Shown: positions 44,731 through 56,683, numbered from the stretch's first letter. The stretch is 64,000 nucleotides of DNA from Passalora sequoiae (GCA_013248845.1 WSQC01000039.1:1-64000); one strand, 5' to 3'. Numbers and translations: made by a program. Notes: generated from the sequence alone by a model not told the origin.

Positions 44731-47700
44731 CTAGCGGATGCTGATACCACTTCTAGTGGTGAACATCCTCGTAGCCACGTTCATGGCAGCCAGTTCTTGG
44801 AACAACAATTTGGCAGCATACGGTATGATAATTTGCGCGATTTTCGTTTTGTTCTTGCAAGGTCGACACTCGAACTGCTGCTTTTTGATGCTGGCGATGG
44901 GTGTCATGAGACCGCAAATCTCGCAGATGTGGACTCGGAAGGCGTCGGAAACATCGAGTAATCTCTCCTTCAAGAATGCAGATGCACCGTGGGCGATCAT
45001 ACAGTCGCGTTCCATCTCTCCGAACCGTAGACCACCGTCTCTAGCACGACCTTCTACCGGTTGACGAGTCAGAATTTGGAGCGGACCGCGAGCACGCGCG
45101 TGAATCTTGTCGTCGACCATGTGGCGGAGTCGTTGATAGTATGTAGGTCCGAGGAAGACTTGTGCGTTCAGCTTCTTGCCGGTGTGGCCATTGTACATGA
45201 CCTCAAAGCCACGCTGCTGGAAGCCGTGGCTGGCCAGAATCTCAGATATCGATGTGACAGTGACATCTGTGAAAGGTGTTGCATCGCCTTCTTGGCCGTT
45301 CAGTGCGCCGACCTTGGACAGCAGACACTCGATCAAGTGGGCAATGGTCATACGAGACGGAATGGCGTGAGGATTGATGATGATGTCCGGTGTCAGACCA
45401 TCGGCAGTGAAGGGCATGTCCTCTTGCCGGTATGTGATACCTATGGTACCCTTCTGGCCGTGACGAGATGCAAATTTGTCGCCAATTTGAGGAACCTTCG
45501 TCACACGCGTTCGCACCTTGACGAATCGAAGGCCTTCTGTATTCGTTGTGAGCAGTACTTGATCAACGACACCGTTCTCGGTAGACCTCAGTGGTGTGCT
45601 GACGTCGCGCTTAATATGCATCTTCGTCCGCTGGCCGAGCTCTTCCGCATCGGGTGGCATTGGTGCTGTCTTGCCGATAATGACATCCTCACCGGATACA
45701 CGAGATCCAGGACTAATAATGCCGTCGTCATCGAGTTTGTCGTACGTTCCTTGCTTCATTCTCATGGTATCTGACCGGACGGGCTTCTCAAACTGTTCAA
45801 CCACACTCATTCCGACGCGCTTCTCTTGATCCATGTATGCTCTGTAGAATAGAGATCTGAAGAGACCACGATCGATACTGCTCTGGTTCATGATGACGGA
45901 ATCTTCTTGATTGTATCCAGAGTAACAAGCAATAGCAACGATGGCGTTCTGCCCAGCAGGTAGTTCCCGGAACTTCAAGAACTCCATGCTTCGTGTCGTC
46001 GCAAGCGGCTTCTGGGGATAGTAAAGTACATTCGCCATTGTGTCCATACGGGTGTTGTAATTGGTCAATGTGACGCCCATAGCCTGCTTACCCATGGCAC
46101 TCTGATACGTATTTCGTGGGGACTGATTGTGGTCTGGGAAAGGGATGATGCTGGCGCAGATGCCCAAGATCATAGCTGGGTGAATCTCGCAGTGGGTCCA
46201 CGTCCGCACATATGGATTGGGCTTCGACTTGATTCGACGATGGGGATCCGCTCTCGCATCGTCCATTTGTATGCCTTGTCGCATCATCTTGTGCTCTTCC
46301 AGATCTTCGGGTGTCATGATGATCATGGCGGTCTCTTCCTCCTCGGCATCGAGATACTCAACAACGCCTGCATCAACGAGACCCTTCCAGCCAAAGATGG
46401 CCTTCTCTCTCTCCTGTTCACTTATATCTTCGAGCCCTGCCAGCGTGTCCTGGTCTGCTGACAATCTCTCCACGTGTTCGCGCTGCAGTACCAAGGAACC
46501 GTTGTTTGGCGACTTCGGATCGGTTTCGACCACGAAGAGTGGTCGGCATACGCGACCGGCGTCAGTAAAGACTCGGATCTCACGCTCTCTCACGTCACGA
46601 ATAATAGTGACCTCGAAGCTGAGGACACCCTTTCGTCGCAAGCTTCGCAGCATGTCGGTTAACTGACCAGCGTTCTTGTGTACACCGACCCAAGTTCCGT
46701 TGAGAAAGACTTTTGTTGACTTCGGGTTCATGACAGGGTCGTACTCTTCAAGCAAATCCATGCCACGTTGTCGCATGAAGTCGACCAGTGGACCCGAAGG
46801 CGTACCGACGGTAACGTAACACATCAGCGACAGGTTCTTGACAAGACCACAGGCTTGGCCTTCTGGAGTTTCTGCCGGACAGACAAGACCCCAGTGCGTG
46901 TTGTGCAGTTGTCGCGGCTTCGCTATCTTTCCGTCCCGACCGATTGGAGTGTTTGTTCTGCGCAGATGGCTAAGCGTTGAAGCATACGTATATCTGTTCA
47001 GCACCTGGCTGACGCCGGCTTTGGCCTGAGCTGCCTTTTTCTGGTCGCCCCAGTTGCCCGTTGCTAGGCAATATCGCAGGCCAGCCGTCATAATATTTGT
47101 CTTGATCGCAAGAGTGATATTGAATTCTCTACCACTTTCAACACATCTATGGAGGTATGCCTTCATATCCTTGACAAGCTGTTGAAACTTCATGCGGAAG
47201 ACTTGTGCCATGAGTGGACCAGCGAGATCGAGTCGCTTCTTGCCGAAGTGATCTCTGTCGTCCTCTTCAGTCCGGCCGAGCGCACACTGCAGCAGTCTGT
47301 TGACCATGTAGCCCAAGAAGAATGCCTTCTTGGTCTCGCTGCCCTCTTCTTGCGAAATGTGGGGAAGAAATTCCTTTTGCATGATTTCTCGTGCATATCG
47401 AACTCTTCGCTCTTTCGTACCTTGCTGCTGTCCACGACGACCAATGTGGTCCAAGGCACTATCCCGATCTTGTATCACAAATGCCTCCTCCAGACACGGC
47501 TTGAGCATTTCCAGCATCTGCGTATCTGATTTATTGCAAATATGGTTCAGGATATCTTCATCGGACACGACGCCAAGCGCACGGAACACTATGGCGATCG
47601 GGATGTCACTCTTGATGTATGGCACGGAGACCTTGATGGTCTGGCCGTGGGCGTTCGAGTTGGCCGCCTGCTTGTAAAGCTTCAACTGCATAGAGCTGAT

Positions 47701-48522
47701 CAGGCGCGTACCTTTTTCGATAGCGCTTCGAATTTCAGCCACCACGGGTGTGTTCGAGCCCTTCTTCTTGAAGACCTGCACGATATTTGCAGCGCTTCGC
47801 TCTTGTGCAATCAAGACTTTCTCACTGCCATTGATGATAAAATAGCCACCTTGATCAAAGGGACATTCCTGGTAAGCGTACAAGTGCTCCTCAGTTCGGT
47901 TCCGCAGGATACAAATTTTGGACTTCAACATGATTGGCAGTTTTCCGATGAAGACTTCACCTTTCGTTTCCGGTGGATTCCTCAAATCATCTTCCCACAC
48001 CATTTCGGTCTGACCATCCCAATTTTCAGGCTCTGTCCAGTATCCAGACTCGTCTAGATATCCACCAAGCGCTCGCTCTCGGCAGATTTTCTGGCTCTTT
48101 GTGATGTTCAAGAACATGGGTGAAGCATATGTCAAATTTCGTAATCGTGCTTCGTGAGGAGTGAGTTCCCGAGTACTGCCGTCTCCTTCTGTCATAGCTG
48201 CTTTACTTATCGTCAGGTCACCAAGTGCAAGCATGTAGCGCCTCTTGATGATGGGCTGACCAGGGTGGTCATCATCCTCCTCGGGTGGGATATTCTGATC
48301 TATGACTATATTGGGTGTCTCGCTCACAATCTCTTGCATCGTCGAGCCCGCAAATTCGTCGAAGGAGTCCAGCTGTTGAGAGACCAGCCCTTTTGTGTCG
48401 AAAAATGAGTGGATAACGGTCCAGCAGTCCTCGGCGGTAATCATGTTGGTATCGAACTCCTCGTCCAAGCCACCGTCTGTCTCCATCTGCGCCATCATCG
48501 CATCTCCGTTCGCGTAAGCCAT
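44731..48522 (-). CDS. RPB2: DNA-directed RNA polymerase II second-largest subunit
   Basis: A single uninterrupted exon of 1263 residues (yeast Rpb2 has 1224). All major landmarks are seen: the N-terminal protrusion, GGYFIINGSEKVLIAQE, the hybrid-binding CYSGYNQEDSVIMNQSSIDR, GDKFASRHGQKGTIG (active-site region), NPHAIPSRMTIAHLIE and the C-terminal zinc site CEICG...CRPCKN. The product forms half of the Pol II catalytic cleft in the nucleus and is essential. The start MAYANGDAMM at 48522 is the first ATG in frame, with an acidic extension before the conserved part. Many fungal RPB2 genes have one or more introns; none is needed here. RPB2 is a standard phylogenetic marker, so this gene can place the species. 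Confidence 0.98.
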   Translation of the reverse strand: MAYANGDAMMAQMETDGGLDEEFDTNMITAEDCWTVIHSFFDTKGLVSQQLDSFDEFAGSTMQEIVSETPNIVIDQNIPPEEDDDHPGQPIIKRRYMLALGDLTISKAAMTEGDGSTRELTPHEARLRNLTYASPMFLNITKSQKICRERALGGYLDESGYWTEPENWDGQTEMVWEDDLRNPPETKGEVFIGKLPIMLKSKICILRNRTEEHLYAYQECPFDQGGYFIINGSEKVLIAQERSAANIVQVFKKKGSNTPVVAEIRSAIEKGTRLISSMQLKLYKQAANSNAHGQTIKVSVPYIKSDIPIAIVFRALGVVSDEDILNHICNKSDTQMLEMLKPCLEEAFVIQDRDSALDHIGRRGQQQGTKERRVRYAREIMQKEFLPHISQEEGSETKKAFFLGYMVNRLLQCALGRTEEDDRDHFGKKRLDLAGPLMAQVFRMKFQQLVKDMKAYLHRCVESGREFNITLAIKTNIMTAGLRYCLATGNWGDQKKAAQAKAGVSQVLNRYTYASTLSHLRRTNTPIGRDGKIAKPRQLHNTHWGLVCPAETPEGQACGLVKNLSLMCYVTVGTPSGPLVDFMRQRGMDLLEEYDPVMNPKSTKVFLNGTWVGVHKNAGQLTDMLRSLRRKGVLSFEVTIIRDVREREIRVFTDAGRVCRPLFVVETDPKSPNNGSLVLQREHVERLSADQDTLAGLEDISEQEREKAIFGWKGLVDAGVVEYLDAEEEETAMIIMTPEDLEEHKMMRQGIQMDDARADPHRRIKSKPNPYVRTWTHCEIHPAMILGICASIIPFPDHNQSPRNTYQSAMGKQAMGVTLTNYNTRMDTMANVLYYPQKPLATTRSMEFLKFRELPAGQNAIVAIACYSGYNQEDSVIMNQSSIDRGLFRSLFYRAYMDQEKRVGMSVVEQFEKPVRSDTMRMKQGTYDKLDDDGIISPGSRVSGEDVIIGKTAPMPPDAEELGQRTKMHIKRDVSTPLRSTENGVVDQVLLTTNTEGLRFVKVRTRVTKVPQIGDKFASRHGQKGTIGITYRQEDMPFTADGLTPDIIINPHAIPSRMTIAHLIECLLSKVGALNGQEGDATPFTDVTVTSISEILASHGFQQRGFEVMYNGHTGKKLNAQVFLGPTYYQRLRHMVDDKIHARARGPLQILTRQPVEGRARDGGLRFGEMERDCMIAHGASAFLKERLLDVSDAFRVHICEICGLMTPIASIKKQQFECRPCKNKTKIAQIIIPYAAKLLFQELAAMNVATRMFTTRSGISIR

Positions 48523-49367
48523 CTTCGCGACTATCTTTGATGACCGTTCTTATTGTCCACCAGCCTGCCGCTACCGACTCGTCGGGTCCTTGAGCAGGAT
48601 GCGTGTGACAGTGGCAAGGAACGCGCCGCGCGAAAGCGCGATCCTTTGTGTCTACTTCTTCCTCGAGCCAGCGCACCCGTTAGTGGTGTCTTTGACGGAT
48701 GACGAGGCTAGCAGTCGAGATAGCAGACGGTGTTCGTGGCGGTATCGGAGGCTTACGACAGCTGGCGACGCGAAGTCGAGTAAATATTGGAATGCGTTCG
48801 CATGAATGCATGCGACTTGCGGCTTTGATCTTTGGAGATCGCCAAACAACGAGACGGACCGAGCCGACAACGCAGGGGTCATCTCGCTTAGCCTCATCAG
48901 CCCATGACCCCGTCTTCTTCGTGCCTCCATCCGCTCTCTGGACATTTAGTTCACTTCACTTTTCTAGCCTACTGGCGTTGGTTGCGGATCTAGAAATGAG
49001 TGGTGCTGTGATAATGTGCAACACTGTCGTTGGTACAATAAGGCTGCCTCAATAGCATCTCACAAGACGCTATCTATGGCCGGTGGGCCCGCAGAATGAC
49101 CAATCCCCAACACGCTTCAGCTCATGACTTGTCACCGTCCTTGTGACGAGAACATGGCCCCGACTCATGCATTCATCGAAGCAATCTGTGACGCGGATCG
49201 GCTCGGCTCAACGACAACGAAGGTGAAGTAGATCAGCACCTCGAATGTGTGTTGCGCGCAGAATAGCACTCTCCTGTCATTGAGCAGCAGGCAAATACAT
49301 CTAGCGTCAAGCACAAGACCTGTAACAGCATCCAATACTTAGAACGAGGCTGATCAACGTTTTCACT
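48523..49367. other. Intergenic, no gene recognised
   Basis: Upstream of RPB2 (minus) and of the HET relic (plus). Nothing coding is supported. Confidence 0.4.
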
Positions 49368-50785
49368 TTGGAGTTGAAAGGGTTTGTTCATCCACCACCT
49401 TACGCGAGTCCGTCTCGCAAGTGGCGAGAGAATGAACTTTGCCTCAGCGGCTACGACCAGGTTTATTCAGCTGGCTGCAATGTGGCCCGTAAGATCAGAC
49501 GTTTCTGCGAATTCGTGCGCGAGCAAGAAGAAATGAAACCCAATATGAGTCTTCATGGTTTCGAGGATGGTCCAGGTGCTGGCTCCGAGACAACGCTACC
49601 ATCGCCCGTCCAATGGATGTGGGCAGACACCTATTGCATCGACAAAACCAGTATTGCAGAGCTAAGCGAGACCATCAGTTCGATGTGGACTTGGTACACC
49701 GCTGTACAGGATTGCGTAGCATTCCTTGCCGGCGTGTCAGCTCACGACTGCTATCGGCCTAATTGGCCGGCACGTCAGCACCACTCGCCTCAATGTGGAA
49801 CAGACGACTCCAGTGGTCCCCTGGATGAGTCGGAGTGATTTGCAAGAGGCTGGACATTACAAGGAATCTTGCCGTCCAGTCACGTCATCTTCTGCAATGC
49901 TGACTGGTTGACTTAGGGCACGAAGCACGACAAAGCGTTCTTTCTATACATTGGAAAGACTACAGGTATATAAGCAGGTTACTTGCGCTGCCAGGGCTTC
50001 TTCTTCAGTGCAGTTATTGCCCGACGCATGAGTTAGGCCTCGAGAAGGATCCTCACCAGAGTAAGAGATATGGGCTACTGCTTACTTGGTTTCTTCGGAG
50101 TCAACATGCCGTTGATATATGGCGAATGGAGAAAAGCGTTTACGAGACCTCAAGAAGAGATCATTAAAAGTTCTGATGATGAATCAATCCTGGCTGGGGT
50201 GATCGGTCCACTGTCAGATTGGTCAAAGCCACCATCGAACCGATGCCATAGTTCTCCAAAGGGACGACACTTGTAGATCCTCCCGAGAAGTTCTCCGAGT
50301 CTACCGATATACAACGCTTACAAAGGAATGGAATTCAAAGCGGATGTGGTCAAGCTCACCACGACCACTCTGTACAAACGCCGTGGGACGATCGTTACTA
50401 CGGGGTACAGCTAAATTATGCCGAAGCGCAACCAATAAATGCAGCAATAACAAGTAGTGCGGGTAGGTTTCACGACAGATATCGTGCTCTCACGCCTTGC
50501 TTGATCGTTTTACACGAGGACCCAGGCGGTACGTACTTGCGCCTGAATTGCGCAAGTCTCAACATGCAATCTTATACTGAACATTCTGAGCTTCGCGAGC
50601 AGCTCATGGCCAGAATGATCAAGACTCTCCGCCTCGTAACGCGAGGCGATACTTCGAGCAAACAGGGCGGTATTGACGAGTCACGTCCTTCCAGGAGAGA
50701 CATTACATACGCAATAGATCCACGCGACGCGGAGATTGCAAAGCTCCTGTTTGGGGACTCGAAAGATCAGTTACGAGAGCTGTGA
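49368..50785 (+). pseudogene. Decayed HET-domain (heterokaryon incompatibility) gene
   Basis: HET-domain blocks are readable in one frame: WADTYCIDKTSIAELSETIS, then (after a stop near 49838 and a shift) FCNADWLT-stop-GTKHDKAF, RRMS-stop-ASRR and DMGYCLLGFFGVNMPLIYGE, followed by a KAF-RPQEEIIKSSDDESI block. In intact HET proteins the second break reads RRMSWASRR, so the TAG comes from TGG by G-to-A. Further open sequence at 50501-50785 (HEDPGGTYLRLNC...) may be the C-terminal part. Intact members start cell death after fusion of unlike hyphae. With at least four stops this copy cannot make that protein. The left limit is set only by the open frame, as the HET core starts around 49600. Confidence 0.8.
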
Positions 50786-51360
50786 GTCCTCCACTTTTGA
50801 TAGCGGGCATCCTTTCACGTACCATCTACCTTCATTTGAGATGCAAGACTCTGATATGGCAACGGAAGCACAAACACTGGACCTTTCAAGAATACAGATC
50901 CTGTACAGTGATCTCCGTTGCTTTTGTCTAGGCTACACGCGATTTCTGCTCTCGAGATCTCCGCCTTGTCCGCCAGTCCCACAAGTGCCATCCACCGATC
51001 GTCAGCCCCATCAATTGAACAGTGATCGCAAGATAGAACAGCAGCCAATCGTCAGCTTTCGGAGATAGCTGTCCCTCATGATACCTGATATCGTGGATAA
51101 AGTTCATTTCCATGAAGCCGGTGGTGAACGTGGGTGGAAGCAGCAGAAAGGTTTCCAATGCAACAACTCAAACTGCTTGCGCCTCCATGATGGATCGTGC
51201 TGTCATCTCGGTGATACTAGCCGTCATCTTAGTCGTGCTGACCGTCATGTGGCTCATAAAAGTCGAGTTATGGATAGTTTCTACATCGCGACAGGCTCCC
51301 GCGGTTTCTCGAGCTTGTGTGATATTAGATGAATCTGGTTCTGGATGAATTTCAGCTCCC
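50786..51360. other. Intergenic, no gene recognised
   Basis: Short frames only. A hydrophobic stretch readable near 51200-51260 (AVISVILAVILVVLTVMWLI, plus) could be a relic TM segment of the HET-region gene, but is not supported as a gene. Confidence 0.35.
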
Positions 51361-53214
51361 TCATGGAACCTCTATGCCGCCTTGAAATAATTGGCAATCG
51401 GCTAGCGAGTCGTCCGTAATGCCGTCCTTTCTCATGCGGCCCTCTTCCAGGATTGCCCAAAGATTCTCTCGATTGTTCTGCAGAACATGGTCCGCGTCTT
51501 GCAACCGTTTTCTATAATTCAGGCTGTTCTTCAGGATCCTCGGGTCAATAGTCCTGAGCTCTCCCGGAGGAAAGAACTTAGTCTCTCTGTACAAATCGTT
51601 GACAGCGGTGTGCAGTGCACGAAGATATCTTGGCCAGCCCTGATTCAAGCTGGTGCAGCAAAATAGAGGTATATAGGTCCAGTGTGCCCACGGAACAGTC
51701 TCAGGCTCTGTTCCGTCCAAGAGTGCCTCGAGCCGACGCCAGAGCTCTGCAGAAGGATTCGCCAGTATCGTGGTGTCACACTGCCTCTGTACGTCGAAAC
51801 GGTGATAGTAAGCCATCTGGCGAATGGAAAAGGCGAACACACCTGAACCGCAGTTGTTCGCTTCAACAAATTTGAGGAGGTTGCACACCTCTGGAATCAT
51901 TTCGCTCCTATCGTTGGACACGACATGAGGCCAGAAGTGGACTTTGGCTTTGCCGATAAAGAAATCGGTTCCGTCAGGACAGAAGGCATCGAGGACTTTG
52001 GCAACACCAGGGAACGCACCTGACCTGCACAGCAAAGACCCGAAAGCACTCCGGTGGGATCAGCAGCGGACTTCGCGAATCATCTTGGGGTAGTATGAAA
52101 ATAGTGCTCGCGTGGTCTTTGAGAATGTCAGATTCTCCGTTATGATCAGCTGCATATGAGATCAACGGCTGCATGGAATCCCCGTATGTATCGCTGGAAT
52201 TGCTAAAACCTTCCAGGTCCTTATCGAAAGTCGTGGCTACTGAATTTTCAGTTGATACAGTCAAATTACAGTCCTGCACTATACGCACTACTCTCAGCAA
52301 ACTCGCAGATCTTCAAAGCAGCCTGTATAGGTTCGCGAATGCACAATTGCCGACTCACAGAGCTCTCGAGCGCTAGCTCTACGCCAGCAACATCGCTCAC
52401 AACTTCGGTCCGGAAAGATCGTGGCTGCTGAGACAGAGGCCAACTCATCCTTCGAGAACCAACGCAACAAGATTCGACGAATGAAACATATTGTCTGTAG
52501 CGTACACCATCTCTACCTATATGCAGCCAAAAACAGCTGAGAATCCTCACATCAAAACTCGACACAATCGTGGCTGCTACCACAGCAGCCTTCACAAAAG
52601 ACGTCTGCGCCGAAACAGCTAAAAAGTTCCTGGCTGACAGAGCATGCGCTCAGAATCCGCATCATGTAAGGTGCAGCTCCGCCTCATTTTGTGTAAGCAG
52701 TGCGTCCACACCACCGATAAGAGACAAAGCGAAGTCGCACAGCCTCCATGTGCTTGCATACGTCGTGTTCGCCGTTTGCAAAGTCTTCGATTTCCAGGCG
52801 TATATGCCCAGCCCACTTGTCCCAGACCTCCGCAGCTGGCGGTCTTGCTCGTAAAGATCGTTCATTTCGTCCTGCGACAGCATCTGCGCCGTTTCAATAT
52901 GCAGCAGGCCGCCCACAGATGACTGAAGGAGCAGGTCAGTGCCAGTCAACCCTCATAACGCTGTGCAGTCCTACCTCTAACATGGCGTAGTGCTGCAGTT
53001 TGAGCCCAGTGTCTGTGTACGTATATGGGTGTTTACTCAAAAGGAGTTCGAGCACGCGATCCTTGTTCGCATATTCGCTAAGTTCTGTCTTGACCCACGT
53101 TGGGGACGATGCCACCAGTATTGCCTCGGCCATTATGTCGATCGATTCGCTGCTGAGGTCGTTGGTGGGAGAAGTGATCATGACTGGAAGGCGAGACCTA
53201 GTACCATTATGCAT
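51361..53214 (-). CDS. Probable multi-exon gene, unknown function, exon chain only partly resolved
   Basis: First exon 52975-53214 (ATG at 53214, MHNGTRSRLPVMITSPTN...) joins by a clear 52-nt intron (GTAGGA...TTCAG) in phase 0 to an exon starting at 52922 (SSVGGLLHIETAQMLSQDEMNDLYEQ). The last exon, about 51361-52010, encodes a 220-residue well-formed sequence (VLDAFCPDGTDFFIGKAKVHFWP...FSIRQMAYYHRFDVQ...ILKNSLNYRKRLQDADHVLQ). The middle (52010-52750) contains further coding-like pieces, but I could not fix the splice sites, so decay is also possible. No known domain is recognised. It neighbours the HET relic and an unusual membrane-protein gene on the same strand. Confidence 0.45.
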
Positions 53215-53422
53215 GCAACCCGCCAGGCGTATCGAGGCCGCCGCTAGAGCAGGCAACCTGCCGCCCACTGCAACAACGTGTGCTTTTGGCGTAGGATTAC
53301 ACCTCTTGGGCCAAAGGGCGGCATCAAGGGCGATATGGGTTTGGCTCTGATTCTATATTGCTATACTACGTGCTACCTGTGTCGATTGCCTGATATAGAG
53401 TCGCTCAGTCAACATTTCATCA

Positions 53423-54198
53423 TCACATACTGTCATCGTCTGGTATTGTCGCCCGAGACGTTGTGGCGCTGGATGCTTCTCTACGGGCATCGTCACTGGG
53501 ATTATTGTGCTTGTTCTGTTCAACGAGTTCATTATGACCCCCTGGCTGTGCAATGTTGTGCTCCGAGATCCAGGTCTCCTCCAAGTCGTTACCCAAATTT
53601 GACAAATACTTCATGAGTTTGTTAACACCGTTGTCATGGAAGACGACTTTCGTAAAAGCCAGATAGTCGTCTTCCCTATGCCTATGCCTTTGGCCACGTG
53701 TCAGCTCGGAGCACTGTGTGCACTGTCTGAACGGTTGATTTAGGTCGTCTTTGCCATGCTGTTGTGCTTCACGTGTAAAGTCCAATGTTGAGAGCTCCAA
53801 AGACTCTGTTCTGACCCACATGAAAATTGACCAGTAGATTGACGCAGCAATGCTCATGCCCAGCATAAGATAAAAGTAGTTTCGAACGTTCGCTTCACGA
53901 AACTCAATGCCCATCACAAAAAGGCTAATGACAGCCGCTGTGACACCCAGGTTCAGCAGGCCACGACGCTTGTCTGCAAGCCAGCTGAAACCTTTCGGAG
54001 CACGCCACTCGCTGATCGGAATTCCTTCTTTGCTTTTCTTCCGATTGTAGAATGCGGCATATCCACGACCCGCAATAGCTACCACGAGATGAGCAGAATC
54101 GAAAAGCAGATGATCGATGGCACCGACATACCTTCGCAAAAGAAGTGGCCATATATGAGGGTATCTGCAGAAGCGGTGACTCCCGTACGAAAGTCCAT
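53423..54198 (-). CDS. Small membrane protein, function unknown
   Basis: Exons 54132-54198 and 53423-54078 (GTATGT...GGTAG, 53 nt, phase 1) give 240 residues. The splice joins MDFRTGVTASADTLIYGHFF-CE to AIAGRGYAAFYNRKK. Two TM helices are seen near 65-82 (LLNLGVTAAVISLFVMGI) and 90-112 (YFYLMLGMSIAASIYWSIFM). A CxxC (CTQCSEL) lies in the following polar region, and the tail is His/Asn/Asp-rich and disordered. No family is recognised. A longer start at 54261 is possible. The gene lies 200 bp upstream of the unresolved gene on the same strand, so the two may be related or co-regulated. Confidence 0.65.
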
Positions 54199-55296
54199 TA
54201 CGCACCTCCGGAATTTGGTAAAACTGCAGCCTTTCGAGCTATGCTCGATGATGAGAAGCAAAGCACCGCAGCCAAGCTGAGGCGGGCGTTTGACATTTGG
54301 TCCTTAGACCGCATTCTCCTGGAGACTCTAGCAGTCATGTCCACAAGGAGGGCGAACAATTATACTGACCGCAGCGTGCAGGCCAAGAGTTCCGAGATCG
54401 TTCCAAGCATGCTTCGGCCGACAAGGAATACCGACGATATGTCTGTTCATACGCTGGGCAGCAGTCGTCATGAGACGGACGACGGCGCCAAGAGTCGATT
54501 CAAGCTTGCCATCTTTGTGGCCAGCGCGGCTCCGGGCCAACAGTTGTTCATCCTGGAGTAAGTCATTCCGCTTCGCCTCGAGACCGGCGAGAACAGATGG
54601 CTGAGGAGATTGCCAGTGGATAGGAGCGATATATAGCCCGCCAGGGATGCGGCGCTCGACCAGTACGCATTCGTCGCAGGACGTGAGTACGATTATTTCC
54701 CTGCGCTGTCATGCGACCCGAGTGTCAAACATGCCTTTCCTGGAGGCGTATCAAAGTCGCTCCCGGGTATTCCGTTATCTCCTCAATTCCTTGAGTAGCC
54801 GATACATGAATCGAAAATGGATCTGTGCAGGTTGACCATAGGCTTCCACGACGACGATGGCGGTATGTCGGACATGCTCCCAGTACGATGCCTTACAGTA
54901 ATGGTCACTGGCTAACGGATCGTGGTGCAGAACGTAACAAGTTACGCAGTATACCCCAGCAGTTCAAGGCAATGGGCTGCGGAAGGGTCGTCTGAGCAAA
55001 AGGGCGTAACACGTGACATGTTTCTGCGGAATCATTTGCACGAATGGAAACAACGACTGAGTTGTACGAAGGCAGCAGTCAGTAGAGGCAGGCGCGGCGA
55101 GTGCGGAGGTGGAAGTCGTGGAGAAGTCGCGTCTCTCACCACTTGCGCACGTTCCACCGCGTAACCCCCCGGATATCTGCCGTTATGGCTTGCACAACAT
55201 CATTAGAATCATTGATACCTACACCATACACGGGCATTTAGTGAATAATGTGTATGTCATCGATCTCTATCATTTATTGCTTCCCATCATGCGCGT
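54199..55296. other. Intergenic, no gene recognised
   Basis: About 1.1 kb. The plus frame 54145-54561 is open but overlaps the first exon of the minus gene and has no motif. Confidence 0.35.
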
Positions 55297-56683
55297 CTAC
55301 TCCTTAATCATCTTGCTCTCGCCCCAATGCTTACTTCCCAACTTCTCTCCGCCAGCAGTCGGAATCGCATCAGTGTTCTCCTTCACACTCCTGCCCTCTC
55401 TCGCCTCATGCTCAAGATGCTCCTTCGCAGTCTCCTTACCGTGCCAGTACGGATCGTCATTTGGGTTCGCCGGTGTCTCGTGCTTGACCTCCTCCTTCTT
55501 TTCCGGATCGACTTCCTCACCACGACCTGAGCTCTGGCCCTGTGCATCGCTGCCAAGCACTGAATCATCGCCTGCAGACTGAGCAGGATCCCGCTCGAGC
55601 TTGCTGGTGGCACTGTCTGTAGGGTCCTCTCGCTCTTTCACAGTGCTGTCGCCAGCATCATCGCTGCTAGTACCCCGTTCACCGCGGGCGGAGTCAGGTC
55701 CCGTGGCATCGGAGCCGAGAACGGCATCGTTGTGGGCGGATTGGGCTGGATCTCGTTCAAGCTTCTCGGTCGCAGAGTCAGTAGGATCCCTCTGTTCCTT
55801 AAGCGTTGTGCTTGACTCAGCACGTTCACTAGTATACTCTGTGCCAGATGCTGCGACAGCGCCAGCACCAAGGCCAGCGGCATCAGCACCAACGTCAGTG
55901 CCGTAACCACGTCCATCTCCGCGACTCTCACTGCCATCTGCAGCAGCTCTGCCAGTAGGATGCCAGCCTGCCTCGGGAGGTGGTACGCCTCTGGAGCTTT
56001 CTGCTTCCCTGGCCGCAACTTCGCCAGCAATTTCTTCTGCAGATCGATGACCAGTGAATTCAGCACCTGTATTCAAAGCACTGCCTGAAACGCCCTGAGT
56101 TGGAATACTACCTGTTTCATTCGTTGTGCCAATGCCTCCACCACGAACGCCAGTATCGCTGTAGGCACCTGGCTGAATGCCGGTCCCAGACTGCTCAGTA
56201 CCGACTGCAGGGTAGCCAGCTCCAGTGCCGATACCGTGTGTCTCGGTAGCCGATTGTGGAGCGACAGTACCATGGCCATTGTTCTCTGACGACCCAGTGA
56301 TGCCAGTAGAGCCACCCAAGTGTGTTGAGAGGTTGGTGCCTGATGGATCGTGTGCAGGGTCTGCTGCGCTTCCCGGAGCTCTCAAACCAACGTTCGAACC
56401 TCGTGCGGACCCCGAGTAGCCCGACTGGTCGTATGCGGGATCGTTCCTCGTGCGATCTGACAGCACTGACTCTCCGGTGTTATCACTACCGAGACCTCTG
56501 TTCGACGAATAGTTCGCGCTGCTTGCACGCGGTGTTTCGATGTCGCTTAGGTCTGGCATGAAGTTAAGATCTGAGCATGTTTCACAGAGCAGTGAAATTA
56601 CCTTGACGCTCCTGGTGATCGCCGAGGTTTCTCGCGTCCAGATTCTCTCTGTCACCTATGCCGTCTCCCTCTAAGCTTGACAT
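55297..56683 (-). CDS. Disordered Gly/Ser/Thr-rich protein with a tandem repeat
   Basis: Exons 56602-56683 and 55297-56552 (GTAATT...GCCAG, 49 nt, phase 1) give 445 residues. Almost the whole protein is low in hydrophobic residues and rich in Gly, Ser, Thr, Asp and Glu, as in LEA-like or hydrophilin proteins. A unit of about 42 residues occurs twice in tandem in the C-terminal third: DPTDSATEKLERDPAQSAHN...VLGSDATG and DPTDSATSKLERDPAQSAGD...VLGSDAQG. The end is charged (PYWHGKETAKEHLEHEAREG). It probably does not fold on its own. Protection against drying or stress is a guess from composition. No signal peptide or TM is present. Confidence 0.75.

Noticed and set aside
45061..45774. 237-codon plus-strand frame within RPB2
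   Set aside because: It is an antisense frame of the well-supported RPB2 exon.
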